A stretch of DNA of 23,261 nucleotides from a virus, in IMG/VR virus record IMGVR_UViG_3300047546_000614, positions 1 through 23,261 of that record. One strand, written 5' to 3'. Each line of letters opens with the position of its first letter. The stretch's first letter is position 1. Below, in pieces: positions 8,720-17,565 of the stretch. The position numbers were made by a program, and so were the translations under genes. The notes beneath the pieces were generated by a model, which was not told the DNA's origin, ran no database searches, and saw only the letters and a program-made list of their open reading frames with translations.

Positions 8720-11700
8720 GTGCCACAGCAACACAAAATCGTGAATGGCAAGCTGGTGCTGGTCGGCGCCCAGCGCAGTAGCGACCTGGTTCCGCGCCAG
8801 TCGCAACGGCCCGCCCAGCGCTCCCCACGCCAGCCGCAGCCGAAGCCGTGGTGGCAGCAGGTGTTGAACCATGTCGTCTACGAGCTGCGAGGGCGCCCCG
8901 GCACTGCGCTGATGCCGCAGACACCCGTGACGATCACGCCGCCGGCCAGACCCAGCGGGAGACCGCAGGTGCGCGTGAATCTGCCCGTGGCGGCGGCCCA
9001 GACCATTGCGGCGCCTGTGCTCTACGGCCCCCAGCGACAGATCGCGATTGGCGCCGTTGGCGCTACCGACAACGCTCTCAGGGCCGGCTACTCCTGGCTC
9101 CAGAGGGCACAAGGGAAGCCCAGCGCGGATCCCTCCTCTGGCTGGTTCGGATCAGCCCTTGATGGGTACGTCGACTTCGCGTATCAGGCGCTGGGCGCCA
9201 CCCCGCCGTCGCGGATGACGCAGGCCGAAATCCAGGGCGACCAGAACCTCCGCTCCGGCGTCATGAATGCCGCGCTGATGGCCGTCCCCGGCATGGGCGG
9301 TCTTGGCGCGGCAACCGCCAAGACGTGGGTGGGTGGCGCGTTGCGCGCCGGCACGTCCTTTGCGCTGAACGAGGCGGCCAGCAACTTCCTCGACAACAAG
9401 ACCGGCGGCAACATCGTCAACACGATCAACGACACCTTCAAGCTGAAGCTGCCCGGCGCAGTTCAGGTTGGCGTTGACGACATCCCGGACGCAGCGCTGA
9501 AGTCATTCGGCCCGGACGCCGCTGCATCGGCCGTATTCGGCGTTGCGCTGAGCACAGGGGTGCGACTTGGCGTCGCCGGCTACCGCAACTTCCAGAACAT
9601 CCTCCGCAACATCAGGGCGCAGCGCGGTGTCGCCGCCGAGCAGGCCGAACGCGCCAGGCAGGAGGCAATGGGCCTTCTGCAGAAGGACGACGACGGCGCA
9701 CTGGACTTCACCGATCAGGCACGACAGCCCCCAGAGCCACCGGCGCCTGTTGCTCCACCCGCCCCGCCCCGCACACCGGCAGAGGAAGGGCTTGATGCCG
9801 TCCGCGCCATGGAGGAGCGCCTGGGCGGGCAGTCGGCCGCTGAGACCGCACCGGCGCCGCCCGATACCGCGCCAACGCCCGAGCCCGCTCCCGCACGCCC
9901 CGCACCAACCACTGAGTTCCAGGACCCGACGCAACCAGGCGCCGACATGGGCGCCGTCGCCGAGGACCTGCAAGATCGCCCCTGGGATTACGACCCCTCC
10001 CTGCCCGAGAGCACGGCGCTGGGCAAGGCCGTCGGCGAACTCAGCGACGCCGAGCTGCAGGCCGTCATCAGCAATCCAGGTATCCCGGTTGTCGATCGCG
10101 TCAACCAGACGATCGAGGCACGCGGCGCCGTTGATCCAGGCCCGGCGATCGACTCCCAGATGGTGATGGCCCCCGCCGGCCGCCTGGCGGAGGACTACAT
10201 CGCCGGGCTGATGCGGACGCTTGGCGGCATGGAGCGCCAACTGCGTCAGCTGTTCGACTCCCCGGCCAATGCCGGCCTATGGCGCCGCGCCCAGGCGCTC
10301 ACCGGCGTGGAGGACATCGCACAGTTGAGCAAGGCGGACATGCTCGACACCATCAAGGCGATGGCGGCCGAGGGCCAGGTGCCGATCACCAATCGGCTGA
10401 TGGGCGCCCAGATGATGCCAACCGGCGAGATCACGCCAGCGCCGCAGGTGTTCCAGTACAAGGGCGGCGTCAACGAGGCCGGCGAACAGCTCGGCAACTC
10501 GCTGGAGGGACTGGAGCGCTGGGATCCAAAGGCTGAGGGCATCATCCAGGTCTGGCGCGATGTGAACGGCGAGATCGGCGAGCCGGGCAAGGTCTATGTC
10601 GTCAACGGCCACAACCGCCTGGCTGCCGCCAACCGGATGGGCATTCCATCAATGCGGGTGGAGTTCCTGGATGCCCCCACGGCGGCTGAGGCCAGGCTGC
10701 AAGGCGCCGTCGCCAACGTCAGCGATGGCAAAGGCACGGTGTTCGACGCCGCCAAGGTGGCGCGTGAGCTGGGCATCACCACGACTGCCGATCTGAAGAA
10801 ACTCGGCAAACCTCAGGCCAGCGGGTTCTGGCGTGACGGCATCGCCTTGAGCCGGCTGCCTGAGGACGTGTTCCAGGGCGCGGTCAATGCCCCGGAGGCG
10901 CTGCGCCCGATGTATCGGCTGATCGGGGAATCAGGCGCCAGCCCCGAAATCATGCGCAGCGCCCACATCCATCTCACCAAGGACCCGAAGACGTCCGCCG
11001 CCGAGTTGGTCGAAATGATCGACTGGGCCAAGGCGCAGCGGAACACCGACGCGGCGAAGGCAAGCCAGGAGCAGGGCCGGCTTCCATTCGAGGACTGGGA
11101 TGCGACTTTTGACGAGCGAATGCTGGCGATGCAGCGTCTCGCGTCAGAGGTTGACACCTTGCTCGGCAAGGAAAAGCGGTTGTTTCGCGGCGCCAGGAAG
11201 AACGCCGATGCGCTGAACACCGTTGGCACCCTTGACGCTCAAGCCGCAGGGGAAATCGGTGATGGCGCCGCCCGCGCACAGGTGATCTTCAAGGACACCA
11301 AGTACGTGACCGGCCCCGTCAACGATCTGCTGAAGGAAGGCGTTGAGCGGATCCTGGCCGGCGAAACCCCAGAGCAAGTGGCCCAGGGCATCAAGAACCG
11401 CCTGGCCGCCGCCATTCAGGAGGCGATGGGCAAGGAGGCGGCGCCAGCCGTCGACGTGGTTCAGGAGGACATGTTCGCCGCTGGCGGCCGGCAGGAGCTT
11501 GGCTCGGCCGCTGAACCCGCAGCACCCCAGCCGATCGAGCTCACCGATGAGCAACGCCTCGCTGCTGAAGCGCAGCTGCTGAACGAGGCGATTGCCGGCG
11601 GCGAGGTGCGTCCGCCGAATGCACCGATCCCCAAGCTGCCGGATCCGCCGCAGGTGCGGCTGGATGAACTGGACCTGGATGCCCCCGTCACACCCGGCAG

Positions 11701-13996
11701 CAAGACGGCGCAGGCGATGGCCGACGAGGCCCGCCTGGCGGTGGAACACGCCCGCATGGATGCCGCCATGGCGGAGATGCAGGAGAAGGCAGCCAAGGAC
11801 GCCATGGACTACGAGCTGCTCACCTTCGAGGAGAAGAAAGAGCTGGGGATGACGGCAGCGCTGGATGAAGCCATCACCCCCGAGGTGCTGCCGCCGGGTG
11901 GGATGCCGGGCGAGAGGCGGACGCCAATAGCCGACGCGCTTGGCGAAAGCCTGCGGGCGCTGGCCGAATCCGATGCCCGCATGTTCCGAGAGATCGGCGG
12001 ACTCCTGGGCGACATGAGACGGGTCGCCGACGAGATGGCCGGCGGGGGCGGCGGGGGACCGGCCAACCCCGCCGGCAGGCAAGCCCTGCCCGAAGCTCCG
12101 GCAACAACGCCACCCGTCGAGATCCCCGCCGCCGCCGGCCGCAAGATCACGGCCAGGACCAGCGAGGGTCGCATCAGAGGAGCTGCCGAGGCCCTTGCCA
12201 GCTGGACAAAGGCTCCAGGCAAGGACGCGATGCCGATTGAAAAGGCGCTGGACCTGGTGCGAGCCAAGGGGGCAATCCTTGACCCTGATGCCATCCCTGG
12301 CCTGAACGCTGATGCCGCCAGGAGCGAGCGGGGGATGGGCATGAGCACTCCCACCACAGAGGCCGTCGCCGCCGCCTACCGGCAGTTCTACGGGATGCCC
12401 GAGCCGGCGCCCAGGGCCACAGCGCCAACCCTGGCGCCAGCGCCGGTGATGCCAAGGCCGTTGCGGGTGGTGCAACCGGCGGCGCAGCCCGAACTGCTAT
12501 TGCCGCAGGATCTGCAGAGATCAACGCCCCGCTACGGGCGCAGCACGATCGCGTTCCAGTCTGATCTGGATCGCGCCGCCTATGTGCTCGCCAACGATGC
12601 GGTGAAGCCGAGCAAGGCGGCCGACAAGTTCCGTCAGGTGGTCAAGGAAGCTGGCCTCGACATCGCCGAGGTGGTGGCGCACGGCAAGCGGGTGAAGACG
12701 GCTCTCAAGGCCGCTGGCGCCGGCAACCAGGGCGAGATCCAGTTGCCTCCGCAGCCGTGGCGCGGGGGAGGGCCGATCATCAGCCCAAGCCTGGCCGACG
12801 ACTTGAACGACCCTGCCAAGGCCCGCTTGCTCCGCGAGCTGTTTGATTCCTATGCGTATTTGACGACCCCGCAACGGAAGGAACAGATCGCCCGCCTGCT
12901 GGGCAACAAGAAAGCGGAGGGCGTCTGGACGCTGGGCGATGAGGGCGCCGCAAACCAGCTGGAGCGCGACATCCTTGGATTCGTCCTTCGCATGACCGGC
13001 ACCCGCGACGTCGACATCGACATCGCCGATTCCATCCTGGTGCGCAGCGATGGCGACGGCTACGGGCGGGCGGGAGCACCAGAAGTGGATCCAGTCAACG
13101 GTGTGTCCGTCGACCCGCTCTACGATGACAGAGACGCGATCATCCTGCTCGCTCGCTACGGCGAGTACCTGCAGAAGAAGCTCCCACAGGAACTTGCGGA
13201 AGTAGCCGTACATGAGGCGATCCACTTCTTGCAGCTGCGTAAGCTCACCCACGACCAACTGGAGATCCTTACACGTGACGACGCAATCGCCTGGTACAGA
13301 TCCGAAGCAGCCAAAAGTGGATGGAGAGGCAGCGACGGAACCCCCGGAGGAGACCTCAAAAACATCGAACTCATGGCATGGGGGACTCAACGCTGGCTGG
13401 CGGCAGGGCTCCTTCGTGACATGGCAGCCCTTTACAGGCACCGAGGGAAGGGGGAAGCCGCTGCACTCATCGACGAGCTGCGAGAAAGCTCCCTGGCCGA
13501 GTATTCTCCGCCTCCTACTCGACTTCAGGAAGCGCTTAAACCGCTGATCCCTGTTTGGGAAAGGATCAAGAACTATCTGCTTGGCGTTGGCTTCAAGCTG
13601 AACTCGGAGTTGACTGATCAGCAGATCGATGCGCTCGCTGGGCTCACCGGCGATCTGATGGGCGCCGGCCGCACGCGTATCGCCAAGGCGATTGACCCGA
13701 GGCCGGACCCCAATGAGCCGCCTCAAGCGGTCAAAGAAATCCTGGAAGCCGCATACACCGGTCAGATCGCCAAGCAGATGTACCTGAAGCCTGGCCGGAT
13801 GGGGCCGGCCGCATTGGCGAAATACGACCGCCGGTGGCAGCAGCTTGGCGTGTCGTGGGGCGCCAATGGCAATCCCCAGCGAGCCGCTGCCCCGCCACCC
13901 ACCAAGGCTGACATCACCCGCACGCAACAGCAGATTGACGCCATCGACCAACAGATGGCCGAGATCCGCGCCAAAGCCGCACAGGAGGGCTGCTGA
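8720..13996 (+). CDS. Giant polyvalent-type virion protein with ParB/DdrB-like and HExxH metallopeptidase domains
   Basis: A 1,758-residue multidomain protein, probably packaged and ejected. The start is GTG at 8720, 8 bases after AGGAGG (8706-8711) and 4 bases after the gp15 stop; the longer open frame only rereads the SLT domain. Residues about 90-300 contain alanine/glycine-rich hydrophobic helices (GVMNAALMAVPGMGGLGAATA, AVFGVALSTGVRLGVAG) that could touch membrane. Pro-rich linkers lie near 336-352 and 373-405. Residues about 520-720 look ParB/DdrB-like: VYVVNGHNRLAAANRMG with Asn629-Gly-His-Asn-Arg633, followed by EARLQGAVANVSDGKGTVFDAAKVARELG. More Pro/Ala-rich spacers follow near 1120-1275. 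The C-terminal part has VAVHEAIHFLQL with HExxH at 1498-1502 and a possible third zinc ligand Glu1550 in NIELMAW. Such combinations are known in phage polyvalent proteins thought to act on the host early in infection. The function here is inferred; T7 has no counterpart. Confidence 0.75.
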   Translation: MPQQHKIVNGKLVLVGAQRSSDLVPRQSQRPAQRSPRQPQPKPWWQQVLNHVVYELRGRPGTALMPQTPVTITPPARPSGRPQVRVNLPVAAAQTIAAPVLYGPQRQIAIGAVGATDNALRAGYSWLQRAQGKPSADPSSGWFGSALDGYVDFAYQALGATPPSRMTQAEIQGDQNLRSGVMNAALMAVPGMGGLGAATAKTWVGGALRAGTSFALNEAASNFLDNKTGGNIVNTINDTFKLKLPGAVQVGVDDIPDAALKSFGPDAAASAVFGVALSTGVRLGVAGYRNFQNILRNIRAQRGVAAEQAERARQEAMGLLQKDDDGALDFTDQARQPPEPPAPVAPPAPPRTPAEEGLDAVRAMEERLGGQSAAETAPAPPDTAPTPEPAPARPAPTTEFQDPTQPGADMGAVAEDLQDRPWDYDPSLPESTALGKAVGELSDAELQAVISNPGIPVVDRVNQTIEARGAVDPGPAIDSQMVMAPAGRLAEDYIAGLMRTLGGMERQLRQLFDSPANAGLWRRAQALTGVEDIAQLSKADMLDTIKAMAAEGQVPITNRLMGAQMMPTGEITPAPQVFQYKGGVNEAGEQLGNSLEGLERWDPKAEGIIQVWRDVNGEIGEPGKVYVVNGHNRLAAANRMGIPSMRVEFLDAPTAAEARLQGAVANVSDGKGTVFDAAKVARELGITTTADLKKLGKPQASGFWRDGIALSRLPEDVFQGAVNAPEALRPMYRLIGESGASPEIMRSAHIHLTKDPKTSAAELVEMIDWAKAQRNTDAAKASQEQGRLPFEDWDATFDERMLAMQRLASEVDTLLGKEKRLFRGARKNADALNTVGTLDAQAAGEIGDGAARAQVIFKDTKYVTGPVNDLLKEGVERILAGETPEQVAQGIKNRLAAAIQEAMGKEAAPAVDVVQEDMFAAGGRQELGSAAEPAAPQPIELTDEQRLAAEAQLLNEAIAGGEVRPPNAPIPKLPDPPQVRLDELDLDAPVTPGSKTAQAMADEARLAVEHARMDAAMAEMQEKAAKDAMDYELLTFEEKKELGMTAALDEAITPEVLPPGGMPGERRTPIADALGESLRALAESDARMFREIGGLLGDMRRVADEMAGGGGGGPANPAGRQALPEAPATTPPVEIPAAAGRKITARTSEGRIRGAAEALASWTKAPGKDAMPIEKALDLVRAKGAILDPDAIPGLNADAARSERGMGMSTPTTEAVAAAYRQFYGMPEPAPRATAPTLAPAPVMPRPLRVVQPAAQPELLLPQDLQRSTPRYGRSTIAFQSDLDRAAYVLANDAVKPSKAADKFRQVVKEAGLDIAEVVAHGKRVKTALKAAGAGNQGEIQLPPQPWRGGGPIISPSLADDLNDPAKARLLRELFDSYAYLTTPQRKEQIARLLGNKKAEGVWTLGDEGAANQLERDILGFVLRMTGTRDVDIDIADSILVRSDGDGYGRAGAPEVDPVNGVSVDPLYDDRDAIILLARYGEYLQKKLPQELAEVAVHEAIHFLQLRKLTHDQLEILTRDDAIAWYRSEAAKSGWRGSDGTPGGDLKNIELMAWGTQRWLAAGLLRDMAALYRHRGKGEAAALIDELRESSLAEYSPPPTRLQEALKPLIPVWERIKNYLLGVGFKLNSELTDQQIDALAGLTGDLMGAGRTRIAKAIDPRPDPNEPPQAVKEILEAAYTGQIAKQMYLKPGRMGPAALAKYDRRWQQLGVSWGANGNPQRAAAPPPTKADITRTQQQIDAIDQQMAEIRAKAAQEGC

Positions 13997-13998
13997 CC

Positions 13999-16900
13999 AT
14001 GACCGCCAACAACTGCGACGACACCTTCCAGCAGCTCCAGCGCCTTCAGGAGCAGAAGCAGGCCCTGCAGCAACAGCTGGAGGAGAAGGATCGCCTGCTC
14101 AGGGCAGCCGGCGTCTACCAGCCATCGGCCGCCGGCAACGGCATCATCCTGCGCGATCTCAGTGGCGCACCGGTTGAGCTTGATCCCGCCGAGATCCAGC
14201 GCGGCTATACCCAGCTGGTGGGCACCATGAACTCGCGGGAGGTGGATGAGCTCGTCGCCCGCGGCCTGGAACAGTTCGCCAGGCCCGTTGGCAGCGAAGG
14301 CCGCTTCCAGAACTACGACCGGCTGATCAAAGAGGTCGACGTCAGCACCCGGGAGGACTACGCCCGCTTCGCGGAAGCGCTGGGGCTCATCCACCGACGC
14401 ATCGCCCCCGAGGACCACGCCTTCATCACCCGCACCTACGGCAAGGACAAGCTGATCGAACTGGTCAGCGGCTACTACCGCAACCTCGGCGCCAGCGATC
14501 CCGAGATCCTGGCCCAGGCCGCGGCCAAGTCGGCGCCGATGATGAATGCGGTCGAGAACAAGCTCTGGCTGCGGTTCTGGGCAGATCGCAGCAAGCGCCT
14601 CTACCTCGATTCGGTGGAGGAGATGCAGGCCGCCATGCGCGAGATCCCTGGCTCCAAGCCGCCGCCGGAAATGCAACAGGAAGCGTTCAGGCGTTTCCGC
14701 CTGGCGCTGCTGCTGGAGCGGCACAACAACCTGGTGACGCGCCGCCATGCCCAGGCGCTGCGCAGTCAGCAGGAGAACATCCTGGACCTGCAGCAGTTCC
14801 GCCTTGATCTCGGCGACGAGAGCTACTACTTCGAGCCCGGCAAGGGCATCGACGACGCCATTGGCATGACCGGCAAGGATGTCGCGCCCGATGAGCACTT
14901 CGGCCGTGTTGTTGAAGCCATCGACAACGGCGACGCCACTCAGCTTGGCGTCTTGATCGACACCGCCAAGATCGATGGCCTGGATCCCAAGTCCCGCCTC
15001 GACAAGGACTGGTTCAACACGCACATGCGGATGGCCACGGCGCTGGTCAAGGATTCGCAGCTGAGCAATCTCAACTCCAACTACCTCAACGTTGGCAGCA
15101 ATGGCATCATGATGCTCTATGGGCCGCTGCAGCAGACCTTCTACAACGGGTCCATGCTCACGCCCCTGGGCACAAGGACGCTGCGCAATCGCCTGATTGA
15201 TGGCAGCACGTCGCTACTGGAGGCGATGCGGATCAGTGGCGAGGCGCATAACTTCGCCATGACGGCCCTGAAGGCCACGTGGAAATCCGATCTGCAGCGG
15301 GTCTTCCAAACTGGCGTCAGCCACTACAGCGGCAACCTCGACACCTACGGCAAGCGTCTGCTCACCAATCAGCAGGAGCTGCAGGACATGCAGGCGATCC
15401 TCGACATGCCGTACCGGCCTGGCGCCAACTGGTTCACCCAGCTGGGTAACCCGCACAACGTCGGCATCTTCACCAACAAGCTGCAGGCCGCGGCCCGCAT
15501 CCTGGTGCTCACCAAGCCGAATGGCGCCTTCCACACCGGCATGAATCGCGGCCAGGCGGCCATCGCCGCGCTGGGCTTCGGCAAGAACGGTGGCGTGCAA
15601 CGGATCAGCGCCCGTGACATCGACATGTACCTGCCCTGGAAGCCGGCGCTGCGGGCCATGGCTGGCGTCGATGAGGTGTTCGGCCGCTACCACTACCTGT
15701 TCAAGCTGAAGGCCGATCTGGAGGTCAAGGCGCGGATGGAAGGCGCCCAGCTGGGCCTGCTGGATGACCGCAGCCGTGCGGAGTGGGTGCAACGCCAGAT
15801 CGATGAAGCGGTCTACCAGGCCACGCCCAGCGAGAGCGACATCAAGGCGTTCCGCAAGCAGCACGGCCTGAAGGGCAGCGACTTCACCGATGACGAGATC
15901 GGCGCGCTGATCAGCGAGAGCAATCTGGCTGGGGCGCCCACGCTGTCATCGCCGGAGTCGATTGAGGCCTTGCGCCACTCGGCCGAGATGCGCTTCCAGG
16001 ACCCACCAACCGGCAACCCGGGCGAGCTGGTCGACACCGCAATGATGGGCCTCCGCCGCAACTGGATGGTCGATCGCTACGTCATGCCCTACTGGCGCTC
16101 CCTGTTCGCCGGAACGCTGCTGGACTGGCGCCTGTCGACGTTTGGCATCGTCGACACCGTGAAAATGCTGAATGCTGGTGGCTTCGACAAGGCGCCGCCG
16201 GAACTGGTCGCCAGGGTCAAGGCCAGCTGGACCATGAGCGGCGCCCTGCTGGCGGCCTTCGGTGCGCTCGATGCCGCCGGCCAGGTGGGCGGTGGCGCCG
16301 ACCCGGACCCTGATCGCCGCAACACCATCTTCGGCATGAAGCTGGGCGGCTTCCCGGTGGTGAACACGCTGCTGCTGTGGAAGGACATCAAGGACACGGC
16401 TGCAGCGGCCAACACCAACGACTACGACGGCACCGAACTGCTGTCGTCGATCATGAAACTGCTGACGGCGCAGATCACGCGAACGGCTGGCGTGCAGCAA
16501 ATCCAGCTGCTGCTGGAGGCCCTGATGGACGGCAACCGCAGCAGCATGGAGCGCCTGCAGACCATGGCCGGCTTCATCGGCTCCGGCCAGATCCCATTCA
16601 TCGGCACGATCCGCAATGTCGAACGTGCGGTCGGCATGGACCGCAACAGCTACTACCGCGATGAGCCCAGCACCGCAGCGCAGCGGTACGAGCTGGGCCA
16701 GGATCACCCGCTGAAGCTGCTGGAGCAATCCCTGCGCAGCTGGCTGATCGACACCATGCCGATCGCTGCGGGGCTTGCCGGCGCACGCCGCAAGGAGACC
16801 GATCACCTCGGCACGCCGCGGGGACACATCAATGGCATCAACCTGTCCAAGGCGTTCCCGATGTTCTTCCCGTCCGTCTGGCCCAAGGGCAAGACGAATC

Positions 16901-17541
16901 AGGTGGTCTACGCCGAGCTCGACGCGCAGAACATGCTTGATCCACCGCGAGCGCTGCTCAGCCGCGTCCTGGAAGGCGTGTCGATGTCGGACGATCTGCA
17001 GTTCGAGTACAACGACATCCACGGCACGATCAAGGCCGACCCGCGTTATCCGCTGATGGTCAGGCTCGGGTTGTCCGGCAAGGCCACGGTGACAACCAGG
17101 CCGCAGACCTTTGAGGCGGTGACGCCGACGGGCCAGCGCATCAAGGAAACGGATTCCAGCGGCAAGATTGAGTACGGCCCCCTTCTGAATCGCGTCACCC
17201 GCGGTCGCACCAAGAAGGACGCGCTCTATGCCCTGTTCACCAGCCGCGAATACCAGCAGCTGGAGGACGACCCGGTGACATCCGCACACCCGCCCGGCGG
17301 CCTGCCACGGGCTCAGCAGCGCACCAGGGCGGCACAGGTACTGATCCAGCGCATCACCGACTACTACGACCTGCTCACCCAGGACGAGCTTGAGCGTCGC
17401 GCTGCCGCCGGCACCAGCGCTGCCGCCAAGGAGTGGAGCGCAGCCAAGACGGCCATCACGCAGCGCAGGAACGAACGCAACCTCACCGAGCTGCAACGTG
17501 CCAACCAGATCTTGAGCGGCTCGCCAGCTCCGGCACAATGA
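13999..17541 (+). CDS. Large internal virion protein, gp16-like (no transglycosylase domain)
   Basis: A 1,180-residue protein directly before the tail fibre gene, the gene 16 position. T7 gp16 (1,318 residues) is ejected and forms the inner-membrane part of the DNA translocation channel. Visible here: an N-terminal coiled coil (about residues 8-37, FQQLQRLQEQKQALQQQLEEK), a long helical body with conserved-looking aromatic segments (WFNTHMRMATALVKD, NLNSNYLNVGSNGIMMLYGPLQQ), and a hydrophobic stretch near 740-760 (WTMSGALLAAFGALDAAGQVGG). It is followed by DPDRRNTIFGMKLGGFPVVNTLLLWKDI, a pattern I associate with the C-terminal domains of large polyvalent or N4-type virion proteins. There is no SLT motif. 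ATG at 13999 has GGAGG 10 bases upstream and follows the previous stop by 2 bases. The gp16 role is inferred from position and size. Confidence 0.68.
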   Translation: MTANNCDDTFQQLQRLQEQKQALQQQLEEKDRLLRAAGVYQPSAAGNGIILRDLSGAPVELDPAEIQRGYTQLVGTMNSREVDELVARGLEQFARPVGSEGRFQNYDRLIKEVDVSTREDYARFAEALGLIHRRIAPEDHAFITRTYGKDKLIELVSGYYRNLGASDPEILAQAAAKSAPMMNAVENKLWLRFWADRSKRLYLDSVEEMQAAMREIPGSKPPPEMQQEAFRRFRLALLLERHNNLVTRRHAQALRSQQENILDLQQFRLDLGDESYYFEPGKGIDDAIGMTGKDVAPDEHFGRVVEAIDNGDATQLGVLIDTAKIDGLDPKSRLDKDWFNTHMRMATALVKDSQLSNLNSNYLNVGSNGIMMLYGPLQQTFYNGSMLTPLGTRTLRNRLIDGSTSLLEAMRISGEAHNFAMTALKATWKSDLQRVFQTGVSHYSGNLDTYGKRLLTNQQELQDMQAILDMPYRPGANWFTQLGNPHNVGIFTNKLQAAARILVLTKPNGAFHTGMNRGQAAIAALGFGKNGGVQRISARDIDMYLPWKPALRAMAGVDEVFGRYHYLFKLKADLEVKARMEGAQLGLLDDRSRAEWVQRQIDEAVYQATPSESDIKAFRKQHGLKGSDFTDDEIGALISESNLAGAPTLSSPESIEALRHSAEMRFQDPPTGNPGELVDTAMMGLRRNWMVDRYVMPYWRSLFAGTLLDWRLSTFGIVDTVKMLNAGGFDKAPPELVARVKASWTMSGALLAAFGALDAAGQVGGGADPDPDRRNTIFGMKLGGFPVVNTLLLWKDIKDTAAAANTNDYDGTELLSSIMKLLTAQITRTAGVQQIQLLLEALMDGNRSSMERLQTMAGFIGSGQIPFIGTIRNVERAVGMDRNSYYRDEPSTAAQRYELGQDHPLKLLEQSLRSWLIDTMPIAAGLAGARRKETDHLGTPRGHINGINLSKAFPMFFPSVWPKGKTNQVVYAELDAQNMLDPPRALLSRVLEGVSMSDDLQFEYNDIHGTIKADPRYPLMVRLGLSGKATVTTRPQTFEAVTPTGQRIKETDSSGKIEYGPLLNRVTRGRTKKDALYALFTSREYQQLEDDPVTSAHPPGGLPRAQQRTRAAQVLIQRITDYYDLLTQDELERRAAAGTSAAAKEWSAAKTAITQRRNERNLTELQRANQILSGSPAPAQ

Positions 17542-17565
17542 AGCCTGCACCCGTGCAGAGCGCCT
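17538..17565 (+). promoter_or_regulatory. Conserved box upstream of tail fibre gene, candidate phage promoter
   Basis: GCACCCGTGCAGAG (17547-17560) is the second copy of the box found before gp11, again with GCACCC starting 19 bases before the start codon and with an ATGA 9 bases further upstream. Here the core contains a perfect 14-base palindrome, CTGCACCCGTGCAG (17545-17558). T7 has a promoter just before gene 17, so a promoter at this place is expected. TTGAGC followed after 16 bases by CACAAT (17511-17538) is a weak host-type alternative. The element sits in the 24-base gap between the gp16-like stop and the fibre start. Confidence 0.42.

Noticed and set aside
6832-8751. 639-residue minus-strand open frame
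   Set aside because: Antisense of the gp15-like gene, with no recognisable domain and no ribosome binding site.
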